DNA from: Rhizobium sp. AAP43
GTDB lineage: Bacteria > Pseudomonadota > Alphaproteobacteria > Rhizobiales > Rhizobiaceae
Assembly: GCF_001296045.1 (NCBI RefSeq)
Contig: NZ_LJHS01000027.1
Span: 1-64,000, forward strand
Length of the DNA stretch: 64,000 nucleotides
Direction: 5' to 3'
The notes under the pieces are model-generated. The model did no database searches. It was not told the DNA's origin and worked only from the letters and a program-made list of their open reading frames with translations. The stretch's first letter is position 1, and every line of letters starts with the position of its first letter. Positions 16,320-24,607 of the stretch are shown here, in pieces. The position numbers and the translations under genes are program-made.

Positions 16320-18140
16320 ATGATGTCTCAGCAGTCGAAGACCAAGAACGATCCGAAGCGTGTCATTGCGGAGGTCGAGGCCAGTTTCAGCCGCCAGCTG
16401 CGCATAGCTCTCGACAGCTTCTGGAAATCGTCTGTCCGAAACCGCATCATCGCCTTTGCCGCTGCTCTCGTGGCCGTCATCCTTGCCACCGTCTACGGCA
16501 CGGTGCTGATGAACCAGTGGAACGCCCCCTTCTTCAACGCGCTGGAAAAGCGCGACTTCACAGCCTTCATCAATGAACTCCAGACCTTTGCGATGATTGC
16601 CGGCGGGCTGCTCGTGTTGAACGTCGTACAGGCCTGGCTCAACCAGATGACGTCGCTCTATATGCGCGAAGGCCTGTCGCGCGACGTCGTCGATCAGTGG
16701 CTGACCGGCGCCCGTGCCTATCGTCTGTCGATCTCGAGCCCGCTCGGGGTGAACCCCGATCAGCGCCTGCACGAAGATGCCCGCAAGCTGGCGGAGATGA
16801 CGACGTCACTGGCCATCGGCCTGTTCAACGCCACCATCATGCTGGTCAGCTTTATCGGCGTTCTCTGGGGACTTTCGAGCGAATTCACCTTCCACATCGG
16901 AGGAACCAGCTTCCAGATTCCGGGCTACATGGTCTGGGGCGCCATTCTCTACGCGCTTGCCGCCTCGCTGCTGAGCCAACTCGTCGGCCGCTCGCTCTCC
17001 AAGCTCAACGCAAACCGCTACGCCCGGGAAGCCGATCTGCGATTTTCGCTGATGCGGGCTAATGAGAACCTGGAGGCAATTGCTCTTTCCCGCGGCGAGG
17101 AAACCGAGCGACGGCATATCCACCAGGCGCTGGACGGCGTTCTCGGCACGCTTCGCCAGCTTGCCCTGTCGCTGACCAATCTCACCTGGGTCACCGCCGG
17201 CTTCGGCTGGCTGGCGATCATCGTGCCGATCCTGATTGCGTCACCGGCCTATTTCGCCGGAACGATCACCTTTGGTGGTCTGATGATGGCGGCAGCGGCC
17301 TTCACCCAGGTCTATTCGGCGCTTCGCTGGTATGTCGACAATTTCGGCGCGATCGCAGACTGGCGTGCTGCCCTGGAACGCGTCACGGTTCTGCGGGCCG
17401 CACTCACCAGCATGGAAGACAGCCATGGCGGGCCGGGCCGATTGACACTGGATCGCAGCGCGGATGGGCGTCTGAGGCTGGAGGACCTGGAGATCCATAC
17501 CCGCAACGGCGATACCTATGAAAGCGCCTTCCGGCTGAAGGAAAGCGCCGTGGTGATCGAACCAGGTGACCGCGTGATGGTGAATGGCGACCAGGGCGTG
17601 AACCGGAGACTGTTGTTCAATGCCATGGCCGGCCTCTGGCCCTTTGGCGGCGGCAGGATTGCGCTGCCCGGCGACAACGCCATCGTCTTCATGCCGCAGG
17701 CGGGATACCTGCCGGAAGGGCGATTGCGCAGCCTGCTTGCCTATCCAGCCTCCTCGGCCAGTTTTGACGAAGCGGCAATGAAGGACGCACTCACCCGCGT
17801 TGGCCTTGGCGATTTTGCCAAAAGGCTCGACGAACGGGCGCGTTGGGACCGCCTTTTCGACAAGGATCAGCAAATGTCCCTGGCTTTCGCCAGCATTCTC
17901 CTGCGCAAGCCGCGCTGGCTTGTGCTGCAGGATGTTCTGGAAGGGCTGGAGCCGGAAACCGAAAGCCGGCTGACAAACATGCTGAAAGACATGCAAGGCA
18001 CGACTCTGATCTATCTTGGCCGTTCCATGGCTTTTGCAACAGCGACGGGAGCCAGAGCCGTGCATCTGGAGAAGTTGCCGTCGACCACCGCAGCCTTATC
18101 AAAAAGCGACGAGGTGATCGCACCGCAGGAGAAAAAATGA
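16320..18140 (+). CDS. SbmA/BacA-like ABC transporter with degenerate ATPase domain
   Basis: A 606-residue protein of the ABC_membrane_2 / SbmA-BacA group. Residues about 40-350 form the membrane domain (MNQWNAPFFNALEKRDFTAF and YMREGLSRDVVDQWLTGARAYR are family marks). Residues about 385-590 align with the fused ATPase domain, but its motifs are lost. The Walker A position reads GDQGVNRR (423-430) instead of GxxGxGKS, the signature reads FDKDQQM, Walker B reads LVLQDVLEGLE, and the H-loop reads YLGRSM. Only the Q-loop region (FMPQ) survives. Yet the frame is intact, so it is probably under selection. Relatives import peptides or export exopolysaccharide-type substrates. Its stop overlaps the start of the small membrane gene at 18137. 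Confidence 0.85.
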   Translation: MMSQQSKTKNDPKRVIAEVEASFSRQLRIALDSFWKSSVRNRIIAFAAALVAVILATVYGTVLMNQWNAPFFNALEKRDFTAFINELQTFAMIAGGLLVLNVVQAWLNQMTSLYMREGLSRDVVDQWLTGARAYRLSISSPLGVNPDQRLHEDARKLAEMTTSLAIGLFNATIMLVSFIGVLWGLSSEFTFHIGGTSFQIPGYMVWGAILYALAASLLSQLVGRSLSKLNANRYAREADLRFSLMRANENLEAIALSRGEETERRHIHQALDGVLGTLRQLALSLTNLTWVTAGFGWLAIIVPILIASPAYFAGTITFGGLMMAAAAFTQVYSALRWYVDNFGAIADWRAALERVTVLRAALTSMEDSHGGPGRLTLDRSADGRLRLEDLEIHTRNGDTYESAFRLKESAVVIEPGDRVMVNGDQGVNRRLLFNAMAGLWPFGGGRIALPGDNAIVFMPQAGYLPEGRLRSLLAYPASSASFDEAAMKDALTRVGLGDFAKRLDERARWDRLFDKDQQMSLAFASILLRKPRWLVLQDVLEGLEPETESRLTNMLKDMQGTTLIYLGRSMAFATATGARAVHLEKLPSTTAALSKSDEVIAPQEKK

Positions 18141-18310
18141 GCGTGTGGCTCTTCTTCCTCTGGGCAGGCGGCACCTGGCTGATCAATGCCAAATATAAGC
18201 TTTACGACCGTAAAACAAACTGGTGGGCTGTGTCTACGAAGCAGAACGGGCCAGGCTTCGTCCTGTTAATGCTGCTGTGGGCGGTGCTGATCGCCCTCAG
18301 CTTCTTCTGA
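18137..18310 (+). CDS. 57-residue membrane protein coupled to the SbmA-like gene
   Basis: The ATG at 18137 overlaps the TGA of the preceding transporter (ATGA), a sign of translational coupling. The product has two hydrophobic segments: residues about 2-16 (VWLFFLWAGGTWLIN) and 40-56 (FVLLMLLWAVLIALS). A polar, Lys/Trp-rich loop (KYKLYDRKTNWWAVSTKQ) lies between. I do not recognise the family. The coupling suggests a small subunit or assembly partner of the SbmA-like transporter. Longer frames reading in from upstream are shadows of the transporter. Confidence 0.7.
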   Translation: MSVWLFFLWAGGTWLINAKYKLYDRKTNWWAVSTKQNGPGFVLLMLLWAVLIALSFF

Positions 18311-18355
18311 GCTGAGGCGATCCCTGCTTGAGGCCTGGCAAGCGAGAGGGGAGCC

Positions 18356-20212
18356 TTACCCCTCCAGCTCCTCGCGCAGCATTTCGAGCTCCAGCCATTC
18401 CTCTTCCATACGGGTGATATCGGCCCGCAGCTTTTCGAGCTCGGCAGCGAGCTTGTTGAAAGTTGCGGGGTCCTTGGTGAAGAGCTTGGGATCGGCCATC
18501 TTTGCCTCACGGGCAGCGATTTCCGTCTCGGCCTTCTCCATCTCCTTCGGCAGATTTTCGAGTGCGAACTTCTGCTTGAAGGACAGCTTACCCTTGGTTT
18601 TTCCGCCACCATCGGCAGGCTTTCCGCCGGAGGCTTCCTGCGCCTTGGCGCGCTCGGCCTTCTCCACCCGCTTACGTTCATCCTCCACGCCCTTGCGTTG
18701 GGCAAGCATGTCGGAATAACCGCCGGCATATTCGATCCAGCGACCATCGGGATTTTCCGGATTGGCCGGCGCAATGGTCGAGGTCACGGTGCGGTCAAGG
18801 AAATCGCGGTCATGGCTGACGAGGATGACGGTGCCGGAATAGCCGGCGACAATTTCCTGCAACAGATCGAGCGTCTCGATATCGAGGTCGTTGGTCGGTT
18901 CGTCGAGGATGAGGAGGTTCGAGGGCTTCGCCATCATCCGGGCCAGCATCAGGCGGGCACGTTCGCCGCCGGAGAGATTGCGGATCGGCGTGCGGGCCTG
19001 TTCGGGCGCGAACAGGAAGTCCTTCATATAGCCGGTAACGTGCTTCTGCTCGCCATTGACCAAAAGGTTTTCGCCACGCCCATCGGTCAGGTAATGCGCA
19101 AGCGTGTCCTCGGGGTTGAGGTCCTCACGCTTCTGGTCGAGCACGGCAATTTCGAGATTGGTGCCGAGCTTGACCACGCCCTCATCCGGGGCAAGCTGGC
19201 CGGTCAGCATCTTCAGAAGCGTCGTCTTGCCGGCACCGTTCGGACCAATCAGACCGATGCAGTCGCCGCGATGGACCCGGATCGAAAAGGGCGCAACAAT
19301 CGGGCGGTCGCCATAGGTCTTGACGATCTTGTCAGCCTCGATGACCAGCTTGCCGCTTTCCTTGCCTTCGGTAATAGCGGCCGAAATCGTGCCCGTTGGG
19401 CCCTTGTGGCCGCGATATTGCGAGCGCAGATCCTGCAGATTGCCGAGGCGGCGCATATTGCGCTTGCGCCGCGCGGTCACGCCGTAGCGCAGCCAGTGCT
19501 CCTCGCGCTCGATCTGGCGGCCAAGCTTGTGCTGCTCGATCTCTTCCTCTTCGAGCACCTGATCACGCCATTCTTCGAAATGGCCAAAGCCACGGTTGAG
19601 GCGCCGCGACAGGCCGCGGTCAAGCCAGACGGTGGCGGTCGAGATCTTCTCCAGGAAACGTCGGTCATGGCTGATCAGAACAAGCGCGCTGCGGCTCTTG
19701 GAAAGCTCGCCTTCCAGCCATTCGATCGTCGGCAGATCCAGATGGTTGGTCGGCTCGTCGAGCATCAGGATATCAGGCTCAGGCGCCAAGACGCGGGCAA
19801 GCGCCGCACGGCGCGCTTCGCCACCGGAAAGCTGCTTCGGATCTTCCTGGCCTGTGAGGCCGAGATGCTCGAGCAGATAGGTCACGCGGTACGGATCGTC
19901 ACTCGGTCCAAGCCCGGATTCGGCATAGGCCTGGACGGTAGAATAACCGTCGAAATCCGGTGCCTGCTCCAGATAGCGGATCGTCGAGGACGGATGGCGA
20001 AAGACCTCACCCGACTGCGCCTCGACCAGACCGGCTGCAATTTTCATCAGCGTGGACTTGCCCGAACCATTGCGGCCAACAAGGCAGATCCGGTCACCCG
20101 GTTCGACCTGCAGGCCGGCGCCGTCGAGCAGCGGCGTGCCGCCGAAGGAAAGCTTGATATCATCGAGTTTCAGAATGGGAGGCGCCAAGGCTTCAGGCTC
20201 CGGATAAATCAT
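18356..20212 (-). CDS. ABC-F family ATPase, Uup-like
   Basis: A 618-residue soluble protein with two complete ABC cassettes (Walker A GRNGSGKST and GPNGAGKTT; signatures LSGGEARRA and LSGGERARL; Walker B LMLDEPTNHLD and LILDEPTNDLD). They are joined by a charged linker. A C-terminal coiled-coil tail (about 540-618) is rich in Glu/Lys/Arg. This is the Uup/ABC-F plan; members act on the ribosome, not in membranes. The ATG at 20212 gives MIYPEPEALAPPILKLDDIKLSFGG; it overlaps the 3' end of the pyrophosphokinase gene by 20 bases, so the pair is likely an operon. The longer frame to 20338 is not supported. Confidence 0.9.
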   Translation of the reverse strand: MIYPEPEALAPPILKLDDIKLSFGGTPLLDGAGLQVEPGDRICLVGRNGSGKSTLMKIAAGLVEAQSGEVFRHPSSTIRYLEQAPDFDGYSTVQAYAESGLGPSDDPYRVTYLLEHLGLTGQEDPKQLSGGEARRAALARVLAPEPDILMLDEPTNHLDLPTIEWLEGELSKSRSALVLISHDRRFLEKISTATVWLDRGLSRRLNRGFGHFEEWRDQVLEEEEIEQHKLGRQIEREEHWLRYGVTARRKRNMRRLGNLQDLRSQYRGHKGPTGTISAAITEGKESGKLVIEADKIVKTYGDRPIVAPFSIRVHRGDCIGLIGPNGAGKTTLLKMLTGQLAPDEGVVKLGTNLEIAVLDQKREDLNPEDTLAHYLTDGRGENLLVNGEQKHVTGYMKDFLFAPEQARTPIRNLSGGERARLMLARMMAKPSNLLILDEPTNDLDIETLDLLQEIVAGYSGTVILVSHDRDFLDRTVTSTIAPANPENPDGRWIEYAGGYSDMLAQRKGVEDERKRVEKAERAKAQEASGGKPADGGGKTKGKLSFKQKFALENLPKEMEKAETEIAAREAKMADPKLFTKDPATFNKLAAELEKLRADITRMEEEWLELEMLREELEG

Positions 20213-20846
20213 AGGGACGGGCGAGCAGGATGGCCCGACCGCGAGTGAGCGAGACGGAGATAGATCCGTCGGCGATGTTGGATATCGTGCGCGAGGACCC
20301 GAAGGCGAGGGAAAAATTCCTGAGCGGGTAGCGCGCATTGCGAATCGTCAGGCCGGTCAGCGCCGTGAAACCGAGCACGGAGAAAAGCGCGCCCTTGGGC
20401 AGTTCAAGCGCAAGCTCGCTTTCCTCGACAAAGGGATAGGCTTCTTCCTCGCCCGAGGTCAGCACCACCTCAAAACCGTCTTCGACGAGGCCGAGTGCAT
20501 TGAGATAGTGCTGGAGGGCATGGTCCGACCGGTCGCCGCCGAGGGCCCCGACGAAGATCAGCCGTGTCGCGCCGCGCGCAATCGCCTCGGCAACGGCGAT
20601 CTCGCCGTCCGTTGCCGCCTTGGCGGCGGGATAGCTGCGCCGCTCCACCCTGGCATAATGGGCAATCAGCGATGCATCGCTGCTGTCGAAATCCCCCACC
20701 CACAATTCCGGCGTCACCCCGAGCACCTCGGCATGGCGCATACCACCGTCGGCGGCAATCACGCGACTGCCGGCCGTCAACGCCTTGAGGCGCTCCGTGA
20801 CGGTGAGCGTGCCACCGAGAAGGATGGTGAAGGAGGATGTGGTCAT
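20193..20846 (-). CDS. Thiamine diphosphokinase
   Basis: A 217-residue thiamine pyrophosphokinase: it transfers pyrophosphate from ATP to thiamine, making TPP directly. The conserved blocks are RVIAADGGMRHAEVLGVTPELWVGDFDSSD (active-site Asp residues), KAATDGEIAVAEA and the GALGGDRSDHALQHYLNAL substrate motif. The C-terminal beta domain shows the FSVLGF...LTIRNARYPL...SISNIAD-type pattern (here TISNIADGSISVSL). It fits the window's thiamine theme: imported thiamine (ThiBPQ) would be activated by this enzyme. It is upstream of, and overlaps, the ABC-F gene. No riboswitch is visible in front of it. Confidence 0.92.
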   Translation of the reverse strand: MTTSSFTILLGGTLTVTERLKALTAGSRVIAADGGMRHAEVLGVTPELWVGDFDSSDASLIAHYARVERRSYPAAKAATDGEIAVAEAIARGATRLIFVGALGGDRSDHALQHYLNALGLVEDGFEVVLTSGEEEAYPFVEESELALELPKGALFSVLGFTALTGLTIRNARYPLRNFSLAFGSSRTISNIADGSISVSLTRGRAILLARPYDLSGA

Positions 20847-21102
20847 GGCAAGCCCTTAGCGCATCTTGGAGGGGAAGGGAAAGCGCTTCCGCATCGGGAA
20901 GCGGCCCTCCTATGCAGGCCCTGGCTGTCGCGAAGCCTGCGATGCGATCATGGAAGACCGACTGCCGTGCGCGAAGCTGGCAGATCTTCATGCAAAAGGG
21001 GAAATCCGACGGATGGAAAGAGACTGCCGCGAGAAGAGCGGGGCCGCGAAAGGCAGCCTCCGCCTCATCAACCGGCGCTCCTCACGCCAGCATCTGGTGT
21101 GA

Positions 21103-21240
21103 TCAGCGCTTCTTCGGCGTTGCCGCCTCTGCACTCTTGATCTGCGTGCTGAAGGTGGAGACTGGCGCAGCCGACGGCTTTGCCTTGTCCTGCTTCGGCT
21201 TTCTTACTTCGCGGTTCGAACGCTGCTGGCCTTTAGCCAT
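21103..21240 (-). CDS. 45-residue basic protein, conserved rhizobial type
   Basis: A very small Lys/Arg-rich protein starting MAKGQQRSNREVRKPKQDK and ending EAATPKKR. The MAKGQ-RSNRE-KKPK opening is shared by many small hypothetical proteins in Rhizobiales; I know no function. A composition like this suggests nucleic-acid binding or disorder. The ATG at 21240 lies inside the 3' end of the next upstream gene, overlapping it by 37 bases in another frame. A GGAGCAGAC Shine-Dalgarno sequence precedes it. A longer frame to 21330 would be within that neighbour and is unlikely. Confidence 0.65.
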   Translation of the reverse strand: MAKGQQRSNREVRKPKQDKAKPSAAPVSTFSTQIKSAEAATPKKR

Positions 21241-21491
21241 GATGTCTGCTCCTTCTTCAATGTGGATGTGGCAGGGGCGCGGGCGGATGCCTTGCTGCGG
21301 CTCGGATCGATATCGATTTCGGCAACGCAACGATCGAAGGTCTCCCCGTCGAAACGCACGCGGTATTGTCGGCTTCCACCTGTTTCCGGCAGGGTGGCGA
21401 GCACTTTGCAGGCACCACCTGCACGGGCGAGACGGACAGGACCGTCCTTCAGGACGATCATGTCGCCAATGGCGTATTTATGCTTGCTCAT
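21204..21491 (-). CDS. Hypothetical small protein, KOW/SH3-like N-terminus
   Basis: A 95-residue protein. MSKHKYAIGDMIVLKDGPVRLARAG, then CKVLATLPETGGSRQYRVRFDGETFDRCVAEIDI, looks like a small beta-barrel domain (residues 1-62) of the SH3/Tudor-like kind, followed by a basic disordered tail (SRSKASARAPATSTLKK). The ATG at 21491 has a clear GGAGGAGACC ribosome-binding site. Its 3' end overlaps the 45-residue gene. I do not recognise a named family. It is likely cotranscribed with that gene. Confidence 0.7.
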   Translation of the reverse strand: MSKHKYAIGDMIVLKDGPVRLARAGGACKVLATLPETGGSRQYRVRFDGETFDRCVAEIDIDPSRSKASARAPATSTLKKEQTSWLKASSVRTAK

Positions 21492-21903
21492 GGGTCTCCT
21501 CCGGGTCCGGCCGCGGTCACGATAAACTTCCGGCGGGCACGGGGCCGGCCGGATCAGATTTTTCCGTCGATTGATAAAGAGCCCGACTGTCGGTGCACCA
21601 AAAGCGCTGGCACAGGTTGTCGGATGGCAAAGTCTGGTAGAAGGCGAAGGTCGGTTGTGTCCGGCACCCGGGGATCCATCCTCGCAGGGATAGGGCGCTC
21701 ACAATCGGACACATGAAGAAGAACGTTAGAAACAGCCTGTCAGATCCGGTTGGAAATACAAGCTTTATCTCGCATTTTAACCTGGGAGCGGCGAGATCAC
21801 GCAGGGGCCAATGCGACCTGCATCGAGCGAAGGCGCAACTTCGCCATGACGGCTCGACCGCATAGCTCCCCATTGATTCGCCGCCTCGACAGGCGTAAAT
21901 AGA

Positions 21904-21965
21904 ATAAGGTTCCGTGGTGATTTGGCCGGCCGGCTTGCAGCCACGTAAAATAAGTCGCTAAAGGG
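21904..21965 (+). promoter_or_regulatory. SAM-II riboswitch upstream of metA
   Basis: The sequence AAGGTTCCGTGGTGATTTG, then GCCGGCCGGCTTGCAGCCACG, and after a short A-rich linker AAGTCGCTAAAGGG, is the compact alphaproteobacterial SAM-II (metA) aptamer: the P1 hairpin GTGG/CCAC, the GATTTG loop, and the 3' segment AAGTCGCTAAAG that forms the pseudoknot. It lies about 105 nt before the metA ATG. In S-adenosylmethionine excess it lowers metA expression. An intrinsic terminator sits between it and the gene. Confidence 0.95.
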
Positions 21966-21993
21966 CCGAGGGAGTTATCAAGACTTTCCGAGG

Positions 21994-22025
21994 ACCGGTA
22001 GCGATCTGCGCTGCCGGTATTTTTG
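21994..22025 (+). terminator. Terminator between the SAM-II riboswitch and metA
   Basis: ACCGGTAGCG (21994-22003) and CGCTGCCGGT (22009-22018) form a 10-bp stem with one T-G pair and a 5-nt loop, followed by ATTTTTG. The GCCGG in the distal arm could instead pair with CCGGC in the aptamer, giving a possible antiterminator. This fits transcriptional control of metA by SAM. Confidence 0.8.
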
Positions 22026-22069
22026 TTTCCGCGGCTGTGTCCGCCGTGACAAGGAAAGTCGAGAGTAAC

Positions 22070-22999
22070 ATGCCGATCAGGATTCCAGACACGCTGCCCG
22101 CCTTCGAAACCCTCGTGAATGAGGGCGTGCGGGTCATGACCGAGACCATGGCTGTCCGCCAGGACATCCGCCCGCTGCAGATCGGCCTGCTGAACCTCAT
22201 GCCGAACAAGATCAAGACGGAGGTCCAGTTTGCCCGCCTGATCGGGGCATCGCCCCTGCAGGTCGACCTGACCCTGGTGCGCGTCGGTGGCCACAAGGCA
22301 AAGAATACCCCCGAAGAGCATCTTTTCTCGTTCTACCAGACCTGGGACGAAGTTAAGGACCGCAAGTTCGACGGTTTCATCATTACGGGCGCCCCGGTCG
22401 AAACACTGCCCTTCGAGGAGGTCACCTACTGGCCGGAACTCGCGGAGATCCTCGACTGGACCGAGACCAATGTGCATTCAACGATGAATGTCTGCTGGGG
22501 TGCCATGGCGGCGATCCACCATTTCCACAAAGTGCCGAAGCATGCGCTGAAGGAAAAGGCGTTCGGCGTCTATCGTCACCGCAACCTGGCGCCCTCGTCG
22601 GTCTATCTGAACGGCTTTTCCGACGACTTTCAGGTGCCGGTGTCGCGCTGGACCGAGGTTCGCCGCAAGGACATCGAACAGGTCAAGGACCTCAACATTC
22701 TGCTGGAATCAGACGAAATGGGTGTCTGCCTCGTCCAGGAGAAGCGGGCAAACCGCCTCTATATGTTCAACCACATCGAATATGATTCGACATCGCTGGG
22801 GGACGAGTACTTTCGCGACAAGGTGGCCGGCATCCCGATCAAGCTGCCGCACAATTATTTCCCGCACAATGACGACACGCTGACGCCGCTCAATCGCTGG
22901 CGCGGCCATGCCCATTTGCTGTTCGGCAACTGGATCAACGAGATCTACCAGATGACGCCTTATGACCTTGCCGAGATCGGCAAGGACCTTCAAGGTTGA
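22070..22999 (+). CDS. metA: Homoserine O-acetyltransferase, MetA type
   Basis: A 309-residue MetA-family homoserine acyltransferase that begins methionine synthesis. The nucleophile is Cys142 in [15 protein letters not shown]. Residue 111 ([14 protein letters not shown]) is Glu; in this family Glu111 goes with acetyl-CoA and Gly111 with succinyl-CoA, so I call it an acetyltransferase. Other marks are [15 protein letters not shown] [15 protein letters not shown] near residue 37 and the terminal [14 protein letters not shown]. The ATG at 22070 gives the standard [11 protein letters not shown] start. Control is by the SAM-II riboswitch and terminator upstream. It is followed by galM on the same strand, probably a separate unit. 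Confidence 0.95.
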   Translation: MPIRIPDTLPAFETLVNEGVRVMTETMAVRQDIRPLQIGLLNLMPNKIKTEVQFARLIGASPLQVDLTLVRVGGHKAKNTPEEHLFSFYQTWDEVKDRKFDGFIITGAPVETLPFEEVTYWPELAEILDWTETNVHSTMNVCWGAMAAIHHFHKVPKHALKEKAFGVYRHRNLAPSSVYLNGFSDDFQVPVSRWTEVRRKDIEQVKDLNILLESDEMGVCLVQEKRANRLYMFNHIEYDSTSLGDEYFRDKVAGIPIKLPHNYFPHNDDTLTPLNRWRGHAHLLFGNWINEIYQMTPYDLAEIGKDLQG

Positions 23000-23129
23000 C
23001 GGTGGTCAGCGACCGCAACCGGAAGCGTTGAGGTCGCGATGCGGGCAATGCGCTCGTCTGCGGGTGGACCGAGACGGCAGCGAGGAAATCGGCACGCGTG
23101 CCGGAGATGAAAGACAAAGCGAGGAAGAC

Positions 23130-24140
23130 ATGACAAGGCAGGTATTCGGCGTGATGCCGACGGGCGAGGCTGTCGAGCAGGTGGTGCTCTCGGGCGGTGG
23201 GTTGACGGCATCGATCCTCACCTTCGGCGCCGTTTTGCAGGATCTTCGCCTTGAGGGTCATGACGCACCGCTGGTGCTCGGTTTCGAGGACCTCGCCGGC
23301 TATCTCGACCATTCGCCCTATTTCGGCGCGACACCCGGCCGCTGCGCCAACCGCATCGGCAATGGTCGCTTCTCGCTTGAAGGCACAGACTACCAGCTGG
23401 AACTCAATGAAAAAGGCGTCACGCACCTGCATGGCGGCTCCGACGGCATGGGCCGGCGGAACTGGACGATCCTCGAAACCACAGCTGATAGCGTGACCAT
23501 GGAGATCGAGGATCCCGATGGCCGCGCCGGCTATCCCGGCACCACCCGCACGCGCGCGACCTTCGCCCTGAAGCCGGGCGGCATCTTCTCGGTGATCTAT
23601 GAGACCGTGACCGACAAGCCGACCATCGCCAATGTCTGCCACCATGCCTATTTCAATCTTGACGGCAGGCTCGATATCCTCGGCCACGACCTGATGATTG
23701 CCGCCGATCACTACACCCCCGTCGACGAGCGCCTGATCCCGACCGGCGAGATCAAGTCCGTCGAGAACACGGCCTTCGATTTTCGCGAGATGCGGCCGAT
23801 TCGCCTTGACGTGGACGGACAGCAATTCGGCTACGATCACAATTTCTGCTTTTCGAGCACCCGGATGGACAAACGCAGCGTGGCCCTTGCCCGCAGCGTC
23901 AATTCCGGCTTGACCATGGAAATCGCCACGACCGAACCGGGCGTGCAATTTTATGCCGGCGGCAAGGTCTCGCCTGCCGTGCCGGGATTGGAAGGCCGCC
24001 GTTACGGCGCCTTTGCCGGCTTCTGCATGGAGACGCAGATCTGGCCGGACGCGATCAACAAGCCGAACTTCCCGAACGCCGTGCTGCGGCCAGGCGAGAT
24101 CCTGCGCCAGGAAACAGACTATATATTCTCGAAGAGCTGA
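23130..24140 (+). CDS. Aldose 1-epimerase
   Basis: A 336-residue galactose mutarotase-family protein that interconverts alpha and beta anomers of sugars. Family marks are YFGATPGRCANRIGNGRFSLEG (residues about 62-83), THLHGG, NVCHHAYFNLDG with the catalytic His, and AGFCMETQIWPDAINKPNFPN with the catalytic Glu near the C-terminus. The beta-rich fold and length are normal. The ATG at 23130 follows GAGGAAG; the longer upstream frame overlaps the metA end and is unlike the family. No sugar operon surrounds it, so the substrate is unclear. galM is the usual name, but other aldose epimerases share this pattern. Confidence 0.9.
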   Translation: MTRQVFGVMPTGEAVEQVVLSGGGLTASILTFGAVLQDLRLEGHDAPLVLGFEDLAGYLDHSPYFGATPGRCANRIGNGRFSLEGTDYQLELNEKGVTHLHGGSDGMGRRNWTILETTADSVTMEIEDPDGRAGYPGTTRTRATFALKPGGIFSVIYETVTDKPTIANVCHHAYFNLDGRLDILGHDLMIAADHYTPVDERLIPTGEIKSVENTAFDFREMRPIRLDVDGQQFGYDHNFCFSSTRMDKRSVALARSVNSGLTMEIATTEPGVQFYAGGKVSPAVPGLEGRRYGAFAGFCMETQIWPDAINKPNFPNAVLRPGEILRQETDYIFSKS

Positions 24141-24264
24141 GGATCGATATTGCCGGTTGCGGGTGTTGCCTGCAGCCGGCCTCGGTCAAACCCCGTAAGG
24201 GGCCGATAATGGCGGCTTCCCGGCGGTGCCGGTTTCATGCCTATCAGTCTTTGGAAGAAGAAAA

Positions 24265-24339
24265 TGGAGCGGGTGAAGCGATTCGAACGCTCGACCCCAA
24301 CCTTGGCAAGGTTGTGCTCTACCCCTGAGCTACACCCGC
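24265..24339 (-). tRNA. tRNA-Gly (GCC)
   Basis: Read on the minus strand it folds as a full cloverleaf of 75 nt including an encoded CCA. The acceptor GCGGGTG pairs with CACCCGC, the D stem is GCTC/GAGC, the anticodon stem CAACC/GGTTG closes loop TTGCCAA (anticodon GCC), and the T stem GAGCG/CGCTT has one G-T pair around TTCGAAT. The discriminator base is T. Anticodon GCC reads GGC and GGT glycine codons. The rest of the 24141-24607 gap shows no other gene. Confidence 0.97.
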
Positions 24340-24607
24340 TCACAACCGCGATCCTGGGGTAGTGTCTGGATCGTGGGCCGTCCGTCTTGCGGCGACGGGC
24401 GGTATATGGCCCAACCGATTTTCAAATGCAACAGGGAAATTACAGTTCGAGGCGAAAAATTTTGAAAATGATCGCCGAGCCGGCGCAAACCACGGAAAAT
24501 ACGGGCTTTTTTGCCGTAAACGAGATTGCCAGATGTCGGCGTCCAGCCTATTTCTGGCATCAGTTCCGGCTAGACCAGTCAAATCGAGCCCGAAAAGAGG
24601 ATTCTCC

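Noticed and set aside
18698..20248. A 516-codon plus-strand frame opposite the ABC-F gene
   Set aside because: Antisense shadow caused by high GC at third positions; the minus-strand product has complete ABC motifs.
20866..21102. A 78-codon plus-strand frame after the pyrophosphokinase gene
   Set aside because: Lies in a divergent gap, biased composition, no similarity I know; not enough to call a gene.
21492..21900. Gap before the SAM-II riboswitch
   Set aside because: I looked for another RNA or small gene and saw only scattered short frames; the metA promoter must lie near its right end but I could not fix the -35 and -10 boxes.
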